Source: Gammaproteobacteria bacterium | GTDB lineage: Bacteria > Pseudomonadota > Gammaproteobacteria > Pseudomonadales > Pseudohongiellaceae | NCBI GenBank assembly: GCA_012960305.1 | Contig: DUBM01000013.1 | Location: 32,231-96,230, forward strand | DNA: 64,000 nucleotides | Direction of reading: 5' to 3' | Shown here: in pieces, positions 29,355 through 39,459 of the stretch | Layout: every line of letters starts with the position of its first letter | Numbering within the stretch: the stretch's first letter is position 1 | Position numbers and translations under genes: made by a program | Notes under the pieces: model-generated | What the model saw: only the letters and a program-made list of their open reading frames with translations | Databases searched by the model: none | Told to the model about the DNA's origin: nothing

Positions 29355-30383
29355 ATGGAAAATTTGGGCGCTCTAATGATGGACTTGGAAGGTCTCCAGT
29401 TAAGTAATGCTGAAGAAGAGTTAATTCGACAACCCGTGGTTGGGGGTCTAATATTATTTAGTCGAAATTATCAGAACAAGAGTCAACTGCATGAGTTGAT
29501 TAATTCTATTCGACAGATCAGGCCCGAAATAATAATTGCGGTAGACCAGGAAGGTGGCAGGGTTCAACGTTTTCGAGAAGGGTTTTTATCTCTTCCGCCA
29601 ATTTATAGTCTTAATCAACTCTACGCTAAAGATCCAGAGCAGGCGAAGAGTTCCGCGAAGGAGCTAGGCTGGACGATGGCTGCTGAAATTCTTCACGCAG
29701 GATTGGATTTGAGTTTTGCGCCAGTTTTGGACCTGTATAACTCTAATAGCCCGGTGATAAAAGAGCGCGCTTTTTCTGATTCTGCAAGAACTGTTGTCGA
29801 ATTAGCTAGAAGCTATATAGCCGGTATGCATGAGGCGGGGATGGTAGCGACAGGGAAACACTTCCCGGGTCACGGTAGCGTATTACAGGATTCTCATCAC
29901 GATTTACCTAAAGATGAGCGAGACGCTGCGGAAATTCTCGAAAATGATCTGCGGCCATTTGCGGAATGTATCGATATGTTGGATGCGGTAATGCCAGCTC
30001 ATGTGATTTATCCTGCCATAGATACACGCTGTGCAGGTTATTCTGAGGTTTGGATTAAACAAAAATTGCGTCAAGAATTAGCTTTTGAGGGTGTCGTTTT
30101 TAGTGATGATCTCACTATGGCGGCAGCCCGCAGTGCGGGCACCATAGAGGCTAGGGCAGAACTAGCACTATCGGCAGGTTGCGATATGATTCTCGTATGC
30201 AACAATCGAAGTGCGACAATTAAGGTTATCGAATGGCTGGACAAGCAAGGACAAGAAGGGAATAGTAAGCTCTCCAAAATGAAAGCAACTCCCTCTGATA
30301 ATATTGGGCTGATTTATGATTCAGATCGCTGGCTCAAAGCAAAAGATCTCGTAAAAAAACTTAAAACTAATTCGAGGTTATGA
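29355..30383 (+). CDS. nagZ: Beta-N-acetylhexosaminidase NagZ
   Basis: NagZ removes N-acetylglucosamine from anhydromuropeptides in the cytoplasm during peptidoglycan recycling, generating signals that in many bacteria induce AmpC. The glycosidase family 3 signature KHFPGHG is at 168-174 and the nucleophile is Asp251 in FSDDLTM. At 342 residues with no signal peptide, it fits the cytoplasmic enzyme. Its placement near lexA and topA matches pseudomonads. Genes for a membrane channel and a purine salvage enzyme follow on the same strand. Confidence 0.95.
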   Translation: MENLGALMMDLEGLQLSNAEEELIRQPVVGGLILFSRNYQNKSQLHELINSIRQIRPEIIIAVDQEGGRVQRFREGFLSLPPIYSLNQLYAKDPEQAKSSAKELGWTMAAEILHAGLDLSFAPVLDLYNSNSPVIKERAFSDSARTVVELARSYIAGMHEAGMVATGKHFPGHGSVLQDSHHDLPKDERDAAEILENDLRPFAECIDMLDAVMPAHVIYPAIDTRCAGYSEVWIKQKLRQELAFEGVVFSDDLTMAAARSAGTIEARAELALSAGCDMILVCNNRSATIKVIEWLDKQGQEGNSKLSKMKATPSDNIGLIYDSDRWLKAKDLVKKLKTNSRL

Positions 30384-30427
30384 AAAATCCACAGAAATCA
30401 ATAGAGACTTAAAGAGATAAGAAAGAA

Positions 30428-31549
30428 ATGGAAGAATTATTCGCTATAGGAAGTTTACAAGATTTGAATTGGGGTGTTCGTGTTTTTGGTATCGTTACAA
30501 TAACTTTGCTGTTTCGCTATGTGGCCATGCGAATATTGACTGTAGCGGCACGGCATTTAGATAAGACAGAAAATGTCTGGGATGATGCTCTGTTAGAGTC
30601 GGGCAGACGTCCATTAAGCTGGTTCATTCTCGTCATGGGGATTATATGGGCGATTGAATTAGGTCATGGCTATCTCCAAACTGAATTATTTTCCGATGAA
30701 AATATAAATATCATCAGGCAGCTAGCTTTTATTGCCTTGACGATGATGTTCTTGGTTCGATTTTTCACCTTGGCCGAAGAAAGGATCTTGGCAAAGTTAG
30801 AAGCTGACCCGGAAGGTGGTCAGTCTCGGTTCGACCCGACGACTCTACATGCATTAGCAAGACTTTTGCGTTTGTCTGTGGTCATTTCGAGCGCCTTGGT
30901 TGCACTACCAATGCTGGGTATAGAAATTACAGCGCTACTGGCTTTTGGTGGTGTGGGTGGAATCGCTATTGGTTTTGCAGCACAGGACTTGTTGGCAAAT
31001 TTCTTCGGCGGTCTAATGATTTACCTCGATCGGCCATTTGTCATAGGGGACTGGATACGCTCTCCAGATCGACAAATTGAAGGGACAGTTGAAAATATTG
31101 GTTGGCGTCTTACAATTGTACGAACTTTTGATAAGAGGCCCCTCTATATTCCTAACTCTGTCTTCACTACTTTAGCAGTTGAGAACCCGTCGCGAATGAG
31201 TAATCGCCGCATTAAGGAAACTATCGGCATTCGTTATGAGGATGCCGCCAAAATGGCCATAATTGTGGCTGACGTTAAATCCATGTTAATTAATCATGAA
31301 GAAATCGATACCCAGCAAACGCTAATGGTTAATTTTGATAGCTATGCTACATCTTCTTTAGACTTTTTTATTTACACCTTTACCAAAACCACCAATTGGG
31401 TGCGATTCCACGAAATAAAACAGGATGTTATGCTAAAAATTATCGAGATTGTTTATTCGCATGGCGCCGATTTTGCTTTCCCAACAACCACACTCGATGG
31501 TATCGATAACTTGTTAGTGGCACAGCCCGGAAGCGGGAATGATTCCTGA
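30428..31549 (+). CDS. MscS-family mechanosensitive ion channel
   Basis: MscS-type channels open under membrane tension to release solutes after osmotic downshock. The protein has helices at about 14-34, 62-80, 95-115 and 145-163, followed by the pore helix with the Gly/Ala-rich pattern AFGGVGGIAIGFAAQ and the conserved FFGGLMIYLDRPFVIGDWI after it (about 172-210), then the soluble beta and alpha-beta domains. With 373 residues and an extra helix it is larger than E. coli MscS (286) and closer to mid-size family members. Its end overlaps the next gene by 11 bases. Confidence 0.9.
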   Translation: MEELFAIGSLQDLNWGVRVFGIVTITLLFRYVAMRILTVAARHLDKTENVWDDALLESGRRPLSWFILVMGIIWAIELGHGYLQTELFSDENINIIRQLAFIALTMMFLVRFFTLAEERILAKLEADPEGGQSRFDPTTLHALARLLRLSVVISSALVALPMLGIEITALLAFGGVGGIAIGFAAQDLLANFFGGLMIYLDRPFVIGDWIRSPDRQIEGTVENIGWRLTIVRTFDKRPLYIPNSVFTTLAVENPSRMSNRRIKETIGIRYEDAAKMAIIVADVKSMLINHEEIDTQQTLMVNFDSYATSSLDFFIYTFTKTTNWVRFHEIKQDVMLKIIEIVYSHGADFAFPTTTLDGIDNLLVAQPGSGNDS

Positions 31550-32093
31550 AGATATTGTAGCGGTAAGTAAACGCGCAAGTTGTCTTCATGATAAAGTCGA
31601 AGTTGAATCAGCCATTGATTCGCTTGCCAAAAGAATTGACGCCTCTCTCGCAGGGAAAAATCTTTTGGTGCTCTGTGTAATGAATGGAGGGCTGATCTTT
31701 TGTGGAAAGTTAGTCAACAGATTAGGTTTGCTCTTACAGCTTGATTACCTCCATGCCAGTAGATATGGAGGGGGAACCTTCGGTACTAACTTGCAATGGA
31801 AAGTCTATCCTCAGAAACAACTGTCAGGTAGGGCAATTTTAATTGTCGACGATATTCTTGACGAAGGGGCTACTTTAGAGAGCATTGTTGCTTATTGTAA
31901 ATCCCAAGGCGCTAAGGAGGTGTTTACTGCGGTATTGGTTAATAAAATTCATCAGCGCAAAGTTTCTTCTATCGAAGCAGACTTTATTGGATTGGAAGTG
32001 GCTGATCACTACCTCTATGGGTACGGCATGGACTACAAAGGATACCTTAGAAATGCCCCAGGGATATTCGCGGTAGACGACGCGGATCTTTAG
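31539..32093 (+). CDS. Hypoxanthine-guanine phosphoribosyltransferase-like enzyme
   Basis: A type I phosphoribosyltransferase; the PRPP loop AILIVDDILDEGATL is at 99-113 and the VMNGGLIF loop near 47-54 is characteristic of purine salvage enzymes. The C-terminal GYGMDYKGYLRNAPGIFAV fits the base-contacting hood of HPRT. Substrate preference (hypoxanthine or guanine) cannot be read. ATG 31539 lies within the end of the channel gene behind GGAAGCGGG, so the two are translationally coupled. A purine salvage enzyme close to nagZ recurs in related genomes. Confidence 0.85.
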   Translation: MIPEDIVAVSKRASCLHDKVEVESAIDSLAKRIDASLAGKNLLVLCVMNGGLIFCGKLVNRLGLLLQLDYLHASRYGGGTFGTNLQWKVYPQKQLSGRAILIVDDILDEGATLESIVAYCKSQGAKEVFTAVLVNKIHQRKVSSIEADFIGLEVADHYLYGYGMDYKGYLRNAPGIFAVDDADL

Positions 32094-32099
32094 ATAAAC

Positions 32100-35000
32100 C
32101 TAATTTAGCTCCACTAGTTTTGGAATATTGGTAAAGAATAAAGCAAGCTTGATAGGCCGCTGATCTATCTGACTAAATAGGTCAAGATAATTTTCTAATT
32201 GTGGTCTATAAAGATTAGATTGTTCCTCTATAAAAGCAACTACCGAAAGCTTGCTTGGTAGTACAGAAGATTTGTAGTCGATAATCCAACGGACCCCTTG
32301 ATTATCTATGAATGTTCTATCAATGACGTAACTAAAATTTCTATGCCTAGTTTTTTTTCTTAGTTTTAATTCACACTGGCTTTCTTTTAAGTCTGGATCG
32401 AAAATCCAACCATAATTATTATCTTGCACACTATCCCTTATAGACTTTTCAATAAAGTTTATATGGTCGTCGATAGTTGCTGGATTTATAGTGAAATGGC
32501 GTATTTTTAGCTGCCAATATTTCCGTGAACGGTTAAAGAAGAAATCGGTTTCGATGTGTATTCTCTCGGTGACGATGGCTTCCAAGGCTTCATGTATTAG
32601 CGTCCCTAACATTGAATGAAGCCGATTGGGCGCAACCGTTAGTTGTTTCAAATCTTCTCCAAGAGCGTTGGTCGGCGTTTTTGCATATTGAAGTTGCGTG
32701 CTAATTAATTGTATCAAATCATCATGCAATATCGGCGGAGAATCGAATCTGCGAATTCTAGTAGGGTTAGGGAAGCTGACCCTATTGTTAGTATTAGCAT
32801 CTAAAGTTAGTTGAGTGGAATCGACCCGAATTTCTCTGACGCTATCGACTTCGCACTTAAGCGGACACCATATCCGTGCTAATAGGCTATTTTTTTCAGG
32901 GGTGATTTCATCTTCATTATTGCGTGGAGCTATGGCGAAAAGATGAGTTGAACATCTTGCCCTAGTTATGGCGATGTAGAGTAGACGTGTGGTTTCGAAA
33001 AGATTTTTTTGTTTCTCTTCATGGCGGAGTAGTTGATAGAGCTGGCTGTCATCGCTGCCTGTTTGAGGAAGTGCGGCAACAAAAAGCCTAGGTTGACCGT
33101 TTGCGTTTAAACGCCGATGCCATTGCAGAAGGGTTTTTGAATCACTTCCAGCCTTACTGGCCAATGCGGGAAGAATCACATGGTCGAATTCTAGCCCCTT
33201 TGATTTATGCATAGTTAAAATATGAATTGCCTTAGCGTTAGGTCCGGTTACTGACGAGGGCAGAAACGATTTGCTGACGAGTTGGTGGAATTCACTCCAA
33301 TTTGAAATGTTGCCGGTGGTTTCTTGTTGCTCTAGAAGGTCCAGGTAATGGTCTACACAGTCCTGTTCAATAGAATTCCTTAATACGTGTCTCCCCTGCA
33401 AGAGTAACCAAGTTGACTCTACAAGCTGTCGTAGACTGGTACGAGATTTGAATTCGACAGCAAGTGTGAGAACTTTTACTAGAGAAATCACCCTATTCAA
33501 TCCATCAGTAGAGAGTTTCTTGATAGATGATGCTTGCAGCAGGGAGTGCCAAATACTTCTATCAGTCCCATGCTGGCTTATTGCCAGTAAATCTTTACTG
33601 GTCAAGCCACACCAGGGAGCTCGAAGGATTGCTAGCCAAGCCATGTTGTCAGCGAGGTTAGAAATAGCGCGAGACAAACTCAAAAGATCATCAATTACGA
33701 TTTGCGATTCCATTCGATCAATATCTGTCGATTGCCACTGCAATCCAGCTTCTCTCAGATTAGGTATGAGAGTGTTTAGATGCGAGCGACTTCTCACCAA
33801 AATCGCGATAGATGAATCAGGGCCTTCTTGCCTGAGCTGAATGATCGTGTCTGTAATTTGTTGGGCTTCGAGCTGCTTTGCGTTTAACCTTTCTTCGATA
33901 TCATAGGAAATGATTGTGGTCTTTACACCGGAGGTTATCGCGGAATTATGAAAGGCTGTTGACGGTGAATAAGGAACAGCTCCGCGAGAACTATCAGCGA
34001 CCTTAGGAAAGGAAGCGGAAAATATTCGATTTACCCAATTTACTAAATTTGCCTGGGAACGGAAATTTGTTTGTAGTATTAAGGGTGTAAGCCTTATATC
34101 ACCCAAGCCTTTGGCACGGACATTCAGATAAATGCCAACATTGGCATTTCTAAAGCCATAACAGGACTGCATCGCATCGCCGACTAGGAAGAGCGTGCGT
34201 CCATCATTACTCTGCCAACCTTGTGTGAGTTGCTCAAGTATTTCGAGCTGTAATTGGGAGGTGTCCTGAAACTCATCTACTAATATATGTTGAATTTTAT
34301 TATCAAGAGACAGAGTGAGATCTGTTGGATTTTCAGCGGTGCCAAGTGCTAGTCTTGCCGCTGCCTGAGTTTGCACATAGTCGATAATTCCTTGGTTTTT
34401 AAATGCTAATAGTAGTTCTCCGCTAAGCAAATTTAATACCCTAGTGAGAGAGGCGACGAACTGCCATTGCTTTGAATCGATGGAAGGATCAGGTAGCAGT
34501 TTTAAATAAGTGAGTGCCTCTTGCATGCCATCTATTGACATCAGGCTATCACGTAGCTCGGCCCATTTAAGTTTTTGGCTCTTAGTAAGCGCTTGATGTT
34601 CCTTGTTTCTTGGATCACCTGAGGGGAAGCCGAGTGTTTTATTAATCGTCTTACGCCAGCTATTGTCTCCAGTGAGGAATAGGTTCGCAAAGAAGAGCCA
34701 GTATCTGAGGCCAGTAAAATCATCTGCAGGTAGTTCGGTTAATTCGATAAAGTCGGCAAAATTATTTTTATCACTATTAGTTAGATTGGATGCGGCGTGG
34801 TTTACTAATTCAATTATTAATCCCTGTTGATTTAAGAGGGAGCTATATAAAACTGTTAGAGATTCTGCAATGAGCTCCTTAAGACTTCCTTGAAGATAAT
34901 CCTTTGCCTGTTCCGCCGAATCGTTGATTGCGACAACGTGGCTCAGCCATTGGTCTCTATTTTTTAGAAGGCCAATAAATAGCCTTTCGACTTTCGCGAT

Positions 35001-35603
35001 ATCATTATCTAAATGATGTAATAAGCGTTCGATGTCTGCGCTGATCTTAGTGTTGCTTTCCAATTTATCTAGGGTTTGATGGATAGCTTCGCGAAAACAA
35101 TTATCAACATTTTCATCGATACTTGGGGTGCCGCCTAATTGTGAGAGAATTGGCAGCTGACTAGCAAGGAAGAAACAAAAGCTATCAATAGTCTGAACTC
35201 GTAATCGGCTCGGATTTGCGAGGAGGTTCCATTGTTTATTCTCATTTTGTATAAGTACGCTTCTGCAAATCGCTAATCGCTGTTGTTCAATGAGTGACCT
35301 TGGTTGGTAATTCTCCTTTAGTTTTAATGCGCTCCACTGCAAAGCGTTAATAATTCGTTCTTGCATTTCGTTAGCAGCTTTCTTAGTAAATGTAATGGCC
35401 AGAACCTCTTCTGGTTTTTCGCAAACACTCAGAAGTTTTAGAAAGCGGAGAGTTAACAGTTCGGTTTTCCCTGAGCCGGCGGGAGCCTGAACAATACATG
35501 ATTGACGGATGTTCAGTGCGTCAAGACGGGCTTGTCGATCTACTAACGTAGGTTCTGATTCGGGGCTAAGTTCATGTCTTGAATTAAAGTTTGGCTCAAT
35601 CAT
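32100..35603 (-). CDS. AddA-like UvrD-type helicase/nuclease
   Basis: A 1167-residue superfamily 1 helicase fused to a RecB-family nuclease, the layout of AddA. Walker A is APAGSGKT (40-47), Walker B ILVDEFQDTSQ, motif V TMHKSKGLEFDHVILP, and the helicase VI-like LLYIAITRAR. Near the C-terminus GTLIHEALEAIV and RWIIDYKSSV carry the nuclease acidic/lysine motif (D-x-K). It should unwind and degrade double-strand ends for recombination, together with the protein encoded just upstream, which it overlaps by eight bases. It converges on the phosphoribosyltransferase with a 6-base gap and no visible terminator. Which of RecBCD, AddAB or AdnAB it replaces cannot be decided here. Confidence 0.88.
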   Translation of the reverse strand: MIEPNFNSRHELSPESEPTLVDRQARLDALNIRQSCIVQAPAGSGKTELLTLRFLKLLSVCEKPEEVLAITFTKKAANEMQERIINALQWSALKLKENYQPRSLIEQQRLAICRSVLIQNENKQWNLLANPSRLRVQTIDSFCFFLASQLPILSQLGGTPSIDENVDNCFREAIHQTLDKLESNTKISADIERLLHHLDNDIAKVERLFIGLLKNRDQWLSHVVAINDSAEQAKDYLQGSLKELIAESLTVLYSSLLNQQGLIIELVNHAASNLTNSDKNNFADFIELTELPADDFTGLRYWLFFANLFLTGDNSWRKTINKTLGFPSGDPRNKEHQALTKSQKLKWAELRDSLMSIDGMQEALTYLKLLPDPSIDSKQWQFVASLTRVLNLLSGELLLAFKNQGIIDYVQTQAAARLALGTAENPTDLTLSLDNKIQHILVDEFQDTSQLQLEILEQLTQGWQSNDGRTLFLVGDAMQSCYGFRNANVGIYLNVRAKGLGDIRLTPLILQTNFRSQANLVNWVNRIFSASFPKVADSSRGAVPYSPSTAFHNSAITSGVKTTIISYDIEERLNAKQLEAQQITDTIIQLRQEGPDSSIAILVRSRSHLNTLIPNLREAGLQWQSTDIDRMESQIVIDDLLSLSRAISNLADNMAWLAILRAPWCGLTSKDLLAISQHGTDRSIWHSLLQASSIKKLSTDGLNRVISLVKVLTLAVEFKSRTSLRQLVESTWLLLQGRHVLRNSIEQDCVDHYLDLLEQQETTGNISNWSEFHQLVSKSFLPSSVTGPNAKAIHILTMHKSKGLEFDHVILPALASKAGSDSKTLLQWHRRLNANGQPRLFVAALPQTGSDDSQLYQLLRHEEKQKNLFETTRLLYIAITRARCSTHLFAIAPRNNEDEITPEKNSLLARIWCPLKCEVDSVREIRVDSTQLTLDANTNNRVSFPNPTRIRRFDSPPILHDDLIQLISTQLQYAKTPTNALGEDLKQLTVAPNRLHSMLGTLIHEALEAIVTERIHIETDFFFNRSRKYWQLKIRHFTINPATIDDHINFIEKSIRDSVQDNNYGWIFDPDLKESQCELKLRKKTRHRNFSYVIDRTFIDNQGVRWIIDYKSSVLPSKLSVVAFIEEQSNLYRPQLENYLDLFSQIDQRPIKLALFFTNIPKLVELN

Positions 35604-38343
35604 CAGATGCCTCTTCGATTGGCATAGAGTAATTCTCTGTAGCGATCTCCTTAATGCGGCATAGATTATTTAGATTACAATACCTGCAGGTAGAGAGGCC
35701 ATTGCTTGGATTCACTAGAGCAGTACCGTTAGTAAATTCATCGGCGAGATTTTCTGTTTTTGCTACCCAACTATCTGTGAGCTGCTTCCAGGACATCTGT
35801 TCTTTTTCGGAATCCCAAACAGTGACTTTTGATTGAAAATTGGCTTCGGCGGAAATTCCAGAGTAAGCAAGTTTTTCGATATTTAGGTGGGCAATATTGA
35901 CCGAGCTTACTTGCTGATCAGTAACTTCTTTTGTGGCAGTGTAATAAATTGGGAGTTGCATATCTTCTGGGCGTTCTTCGACGAATGTCTTTCTTGGATA
36001 GCTAGTTTTTCCAGTCTTGTAATCTATTAGTGCTAGAGAACCGTCATTAAGTTGATCAATGCGGTCTATCTGTAAATTGATGTTTAACTTTCCATGTTGC
36101 CATTGCTGTGAATGCTCTCGGACTAATACTGTAAAATTATCACGAGATTTTTCCATTTCTAAAAACTTTAAAAGTAATTGCTTGATTCTTTGTTTTTCTA
36201 TTCGAGAAAAATTTGGCGCCATGAACTGCGGAAAGCGATCGGACAAGTAATCGATCGCTTGTTGGCTAGCTTCATCAAGGTAAGAATTTCTTTGAGCCTC
36301 ATTGATCAGTCGAATTTGTTTTTGAGAAGTAATTCTCTCAAATAAGATTTCCAGCGCTTTGTGTGTGGCAGTACCTCTAGCCATTGCGCTCATGCCAGTC
36401 TCGAAATCATTGAGGCTCCTTGCTTCTAGTCGATGGTGGGCAAAACTCCTGAAAGGGCAAGAAGATTGGTCGCTAATAATTCTATGACCTCCACCAATAG
36501 TTTCCGCCTCACCTAAAGGAATGCTTTCGTCAACAACAGTAGTAATAGTTGGCGATACTGTAAAATGATCGATTACGCTTCTTATTGGTTCTGGCTGACT
36601 TGCAATAAGTTTGTATTCGCTTAGCGGGATATCAGCTGCTAGACCGCTGGGGCGGAAATGCAATTCTTCGTTATCCCTATGATGGCTAATGATAATTTTA
36701 GTATTCGCTGAGTTGCAAATCAGATCAAAGGTTTGCTGCGCCTGTTCATAATTTTGTTGGCTATTACAACCTGGGATACTAAGCTTTTCTTGCATTGAGT
36801 AGGGAACAAATGGCGAGGGTGTGACTGGGGTGGGCCAGTTATTATCGTCAAAGCCTACAAACCAAACGTAGTCGAAGTTAAGGCCGATGGCTTCGTTTGG
36901 TGTGAGCAATGAAACCTGCGCTGTGTTGTTTGTAGGATATTTTTGCAGTGTATCTCTACAGAGTAATTTAATTTTTGTCAGTATAGATTGAAATTGAACT
37001 TGACCAAGATAGATACCACTGGATGCAATCTGCTCTACGAGTTCATGCCATTGTCTTACTGTATCCTTCTCTGCGTCAGTTAAGTATGCCCCAGGCCAGC
37101 CCAATTCTTGCAAACTTTCTTCGATAAAAGCCGCCCATTCGTTGGTTGTTTTTGGTTGTGAATTAGCTCGGAAATGAGATCTATATTGCAGCAGAGCATT
37201 TGACAGAATAGGCGCGTAGAAGGGTTTTTTTTCATTTCCTAAATGTCGATTGAGTTCTGAAAGCGAATATTCTGAACTTGCGAATCTACGCATGAACAGT
37301 TCCATTTGCAATCTGGCCTCCTGCTCTTCTTCAGCCGCAACTAGGTAATTAGACTGAAGGATGCGACATACATTCTCGCTTTTTTGAATGTCGAAACAAA
37401 AGCCCAATAGCAACACGGCATCAGCAATTACTGCAGTTTTTATAATTGGCATTCCGGAGTTTGCATGATTGACCGCTGATTGAAGAGTGCCAAGTTGAAG
37501 TATCGCAGCGGGGTCAAGTTTTTTTTCAAGCTCGTTTCTAATTTTTCTATCGCTACTGATACCCTTATTGCTGATTACTCCAATATGGGCGCAGGGATCT
37601 TGTTTGCTAAGTTGGTCAATCCAAACTGAGCAAGCTTGGCATTCTTCATCTAATGAGTGGAAGCTAAATCGCTGACGTTGAGAGCTCATATCTGACTGCT
37701 TGCTAAACAATGACTCGCAGGCCCTCTGTTCAGATAGTGTTTTAAAAAGAGCTCTATAGATAGGTGGGGGTTGGAAAAAATTAAATAACTTAATGTCATG
37801 AGAGAACCATGCTGGATCAATTCTTGCATTTTCTTTTAGCAACCTGTGGATACAGTCAACCAAATTAAGAACTCTATGTTGCTCACCTAATTCCCTGTAT
37901 TGAGTGACCCAGCTACTGAAGGCCGATACATCAGGTATGGCTAAGAAGTGGGACAGGCTTGACATGACATCGATATCTGGTTGCCATTGGCGTAACAGCC
38001 TATATGCATGGCTGACGGAGATTGCAGCTTCTGCTGAATTTAACAATGGGTATTTATCAAGAGAGTTTTCGAGAATTGTATGCCAAAGCAACTTCTCATC
38101 CATTGGGGAAAGTATCTGATAATCACAAAATGGTGATATGCCTTTTCTTCCGAGCTTTGTCCAAAGATCTTCCAGCCAGATGTCTATTGCCATTATAGAG
38201 GGTGAGAGAAAAACATTAGTTTTTTGTAGTCGGCTATATTCATCTAATAGCGTGATTCTGATTTTGTTATTGGGTACAAGAATCAGAGGATCGCCATCGA
38301 ACAGGTTCTGTAGCTCGGAAATATTAATGCGGGAAATTGCCAT
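35596..38343 (-). CDS. AddB-like nuclease subunit with Fe-S cysteines
   Basis: A 915-residue protein of the family usually annotated 'probable DNA repair protein' in gammaproteobacteria. The N-terminal part resembles an inactivated helicase: I find no Walker A motif, although VPNNKIRITLLDEYSRL occupies its place. The C-terminal third is a PD-(D/E)XK nuclease (ALIDYKTGK) with an AddB-type Fe-S arrangement: one cysteine in SSCPFRSFAHHRLEA at the start of the domain and Cys886, Cys889, Cys895 in CRYCNLNNLC. It lies between mnmH (9-base gap) and the AddA-like gene (8-base overlap), so the two nuclease subunits are made together. Confidence 0.85.
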   Translation of the reverse strand: MAISRINISELQNLFDGDPLILVPNNKIRITLLDEYSRLQKTNVFLSPSIMAIDIWLEDLWTKLGRKGISPFCDYQILSPMDEKLLWHTILENSLDKYPLLNSAEAAISVSHAYRLLRQWQPDIDVMSSLSHFLAIPDVSAFSSWVTQYRELGEQHRVLNLVDCIHRLLKENARIDPAWFSHDIKLFNFFQPPPIYRALFKTLSEQRACESLFSKQSDMSSQRQRFSFHSLDEECQACSVWIDQLSKQDPCAHIGVISNKGISSDRKIRNELEKKLDPAAILQLGTLQSAVNHANSGMPIIKTAVIADAVLLLGFCFDIQKSENVCRILQSNYLVAAEEEQEARLQMELFMRRFASSEYSLSELNRHLGNEKKPFYAPILSNALLQYRSHFRANSQPKTTNEWAAFIEESLQELGWPGAYLTDAEKDTVRQWHELVEQIASSGIYLGQVQFQSILTKIKLLCRDTLQKYPTNNTAQVSLLTPNEAIGLNFDYVWFVGFDDNNWPTPVTPSPFVPYSMQEKLSIPGCNSQQNYEQAQQTFDLICNSANTKIIISHHRDNEELHFRPSGLAADIPLSEYKLIASQPEPIRSVIDHFTVSPTITTVVDESIPLGEAETIGGGHRIISDQSSCPFRSFAHHRLEARSLNDFETGMSAMARGTATHKALEILFERITSQKQIRLINEAQRNSYLDEASQQAIDYLSDRFPQFMAPNFSRIEKQRIKQLLLKFLEMEKSRDNFTVLVREHSQQWQHGKLNINLQIDRIDQLNDGSLALIDYKTGKTSYPRKTFVEERPEDMQLPIYYTATKEVTDQQVSSVNIAHLNIEKLAYSGISAEANFQSKVTVWDSEKEQMSWKQLTDSWVAKTENLADEFTNGTALVNPSNGLSTCRYCNLNNLCRIKEIATENYSMPIEEASDD

Positions 38344-38352
38344 GCTAGTTAC

Positions 38353-39459
38353 TCAATTCTTCTTGTGATCAATGTGGGAAGCCCAATCAAGAAACTCATT
38401 TTTTTTGCCGCGGAATACAACTCGTTGTAACTTTTTACTAAGCTGATACTCGTACATAGGGTCGTAATAGTCGCTTAGAAGTTTTCGGATCCAGTTCTTG
38501 TGCAGATCTATATTATTTGATGTTTTTTGTTCGCTTAACGCCGTATTGATTAGTTGATCTATTTCAACATAGCCTTCACCGCCTAGTCTGCGTTTAATTT
38601 TACTCAAACCCGAAAAAAGAAATTCGGAGAAATGTGTCATTGACTTGGTATCAAATTCTGATTCGAATTCTCGATAATTAGAGATTATATAATCGTTAAG
38701 GATAGTATTAACTCGAGATTCTAGAGGCTCATCGACGATTGCGATGGGAGAGTCAGACATTTTGTTATGCAGACAAAGCGGAATTGAGAGCGAACCAATA
38801 CCTCTGCTTTCATCTTCTAAGAAAATTCGATTCGCCTCGCTTACTGGCAATTTCAAGAATTGACCGCTTAAGTTATTCTCAAAATAAATCTGCGAGGGCT
38901 GTGGCTGCAGTCGTTTCCCAAATGCGGATCCGCGATGACCTGCTATTCCTTCCAGGTCGATACTGTATCGAAGGTGGTTTATTAGATGAGTCTTGCCGGT
39001 CCCGGTATTTCCAGCAACAATAACGAAGTCGCTCATGCTCGCAGACTTTTCTAATGAATCCATCAAAAATCTTCGTACTGCTTTGAACCCACCCTCAACT
39101 AATGGAATTGCATAACCTTGTTTAGTCAACCATTCTTGAACAGTATGCGAGCGTAAACCACCGCGGAAACAGAGTAATACGGCTTGGGGGTTTGTTTTTA
39201 TATAAGCTGACCAGGCGCTTAGACGCTTTGCCTTTTCTGTGGGGTCGAGTAATTGCTCTGCAAGAGTGATAGCTGCAATTTGGCCAGAGGATTTGAATTT
39301 TGTACCTACAGCTTCTCTTTCAGTATCTGTGAGCAAAGGGAGATTTGTTGAATTCGGGAGTGAGCCGTGGCTGAACTCAATCGGAGCCCGAACATCCAGT
39401 ATAGGTGTGTTATCTAGAAAGAGGTTTATGAATGTTGTTTCAGATAAGTTAGCAGGCAT
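38353..39459 (-). CDS. mnmH: tRNA 2-selenouridine/geranyl-2-thiouridine synthase
   Basis: MnmH (SelU, YbbB) replaces sulfur by selenium at the wobble 2-thiouridine of tRNA-Lys, Glu and Gln, via a geranylated intermediate. The N-terminal rhodanese domain has its catalytic Cys97 (VLLCFRGGLRS), the same number as in E. coli, followed by a P-loop GNTGTGKT at 150-157. The 368-residue length is standard. No selD, which supplies selenophosphate, is in the window. It heads a minus-strand operon with the AddB- and AddA-like genes. Confidence 0.94.
   Translation of the reverse strand: MPANLSETTFINLFLDNTPILDVRAPIEFSHGSLPNSTNLPLLTDTEREAVGTKFKSSGQIAAITLAEQLLDPTEKAKRLSAWSAYIKTNPQAVLLCFRGGLRSHTVQEWLTKQGYAIPLVEGGFKAVRRFLMDSLEKSASMSDFVIVAGNTGTGKTHLINHLRYSIDLEGIAGHRGSAFGKRLQPQPSQIYFENNLSGQFLKLPVSEANRIFLEDESRGIGSLSIPLCLHNKMSDSPIAIVDEPLESRVNTILNDYIISNYREFESEFDTKSMTHFSEFLFSGLSKIKRRLGGEGYVEIDQLINTALSEQKTSNNIDLHKNWIRKLLSDYYDPMYEYQLSKKLQRVVFRGKKNEFLDWASHIDHKKN

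Noticed and set aside
33448..33840. 130-codon plus-strand frame inside the AddA-like gene
   Set aside because: Antisense to a conserved helicase region.
36130..36150. CTGT-containing stretches in the addB and mnmH region as SOS boxes
   Set aside because: None has the full CTGT-N8-ACAG form; the only full box seen is the one upstream of lexA.
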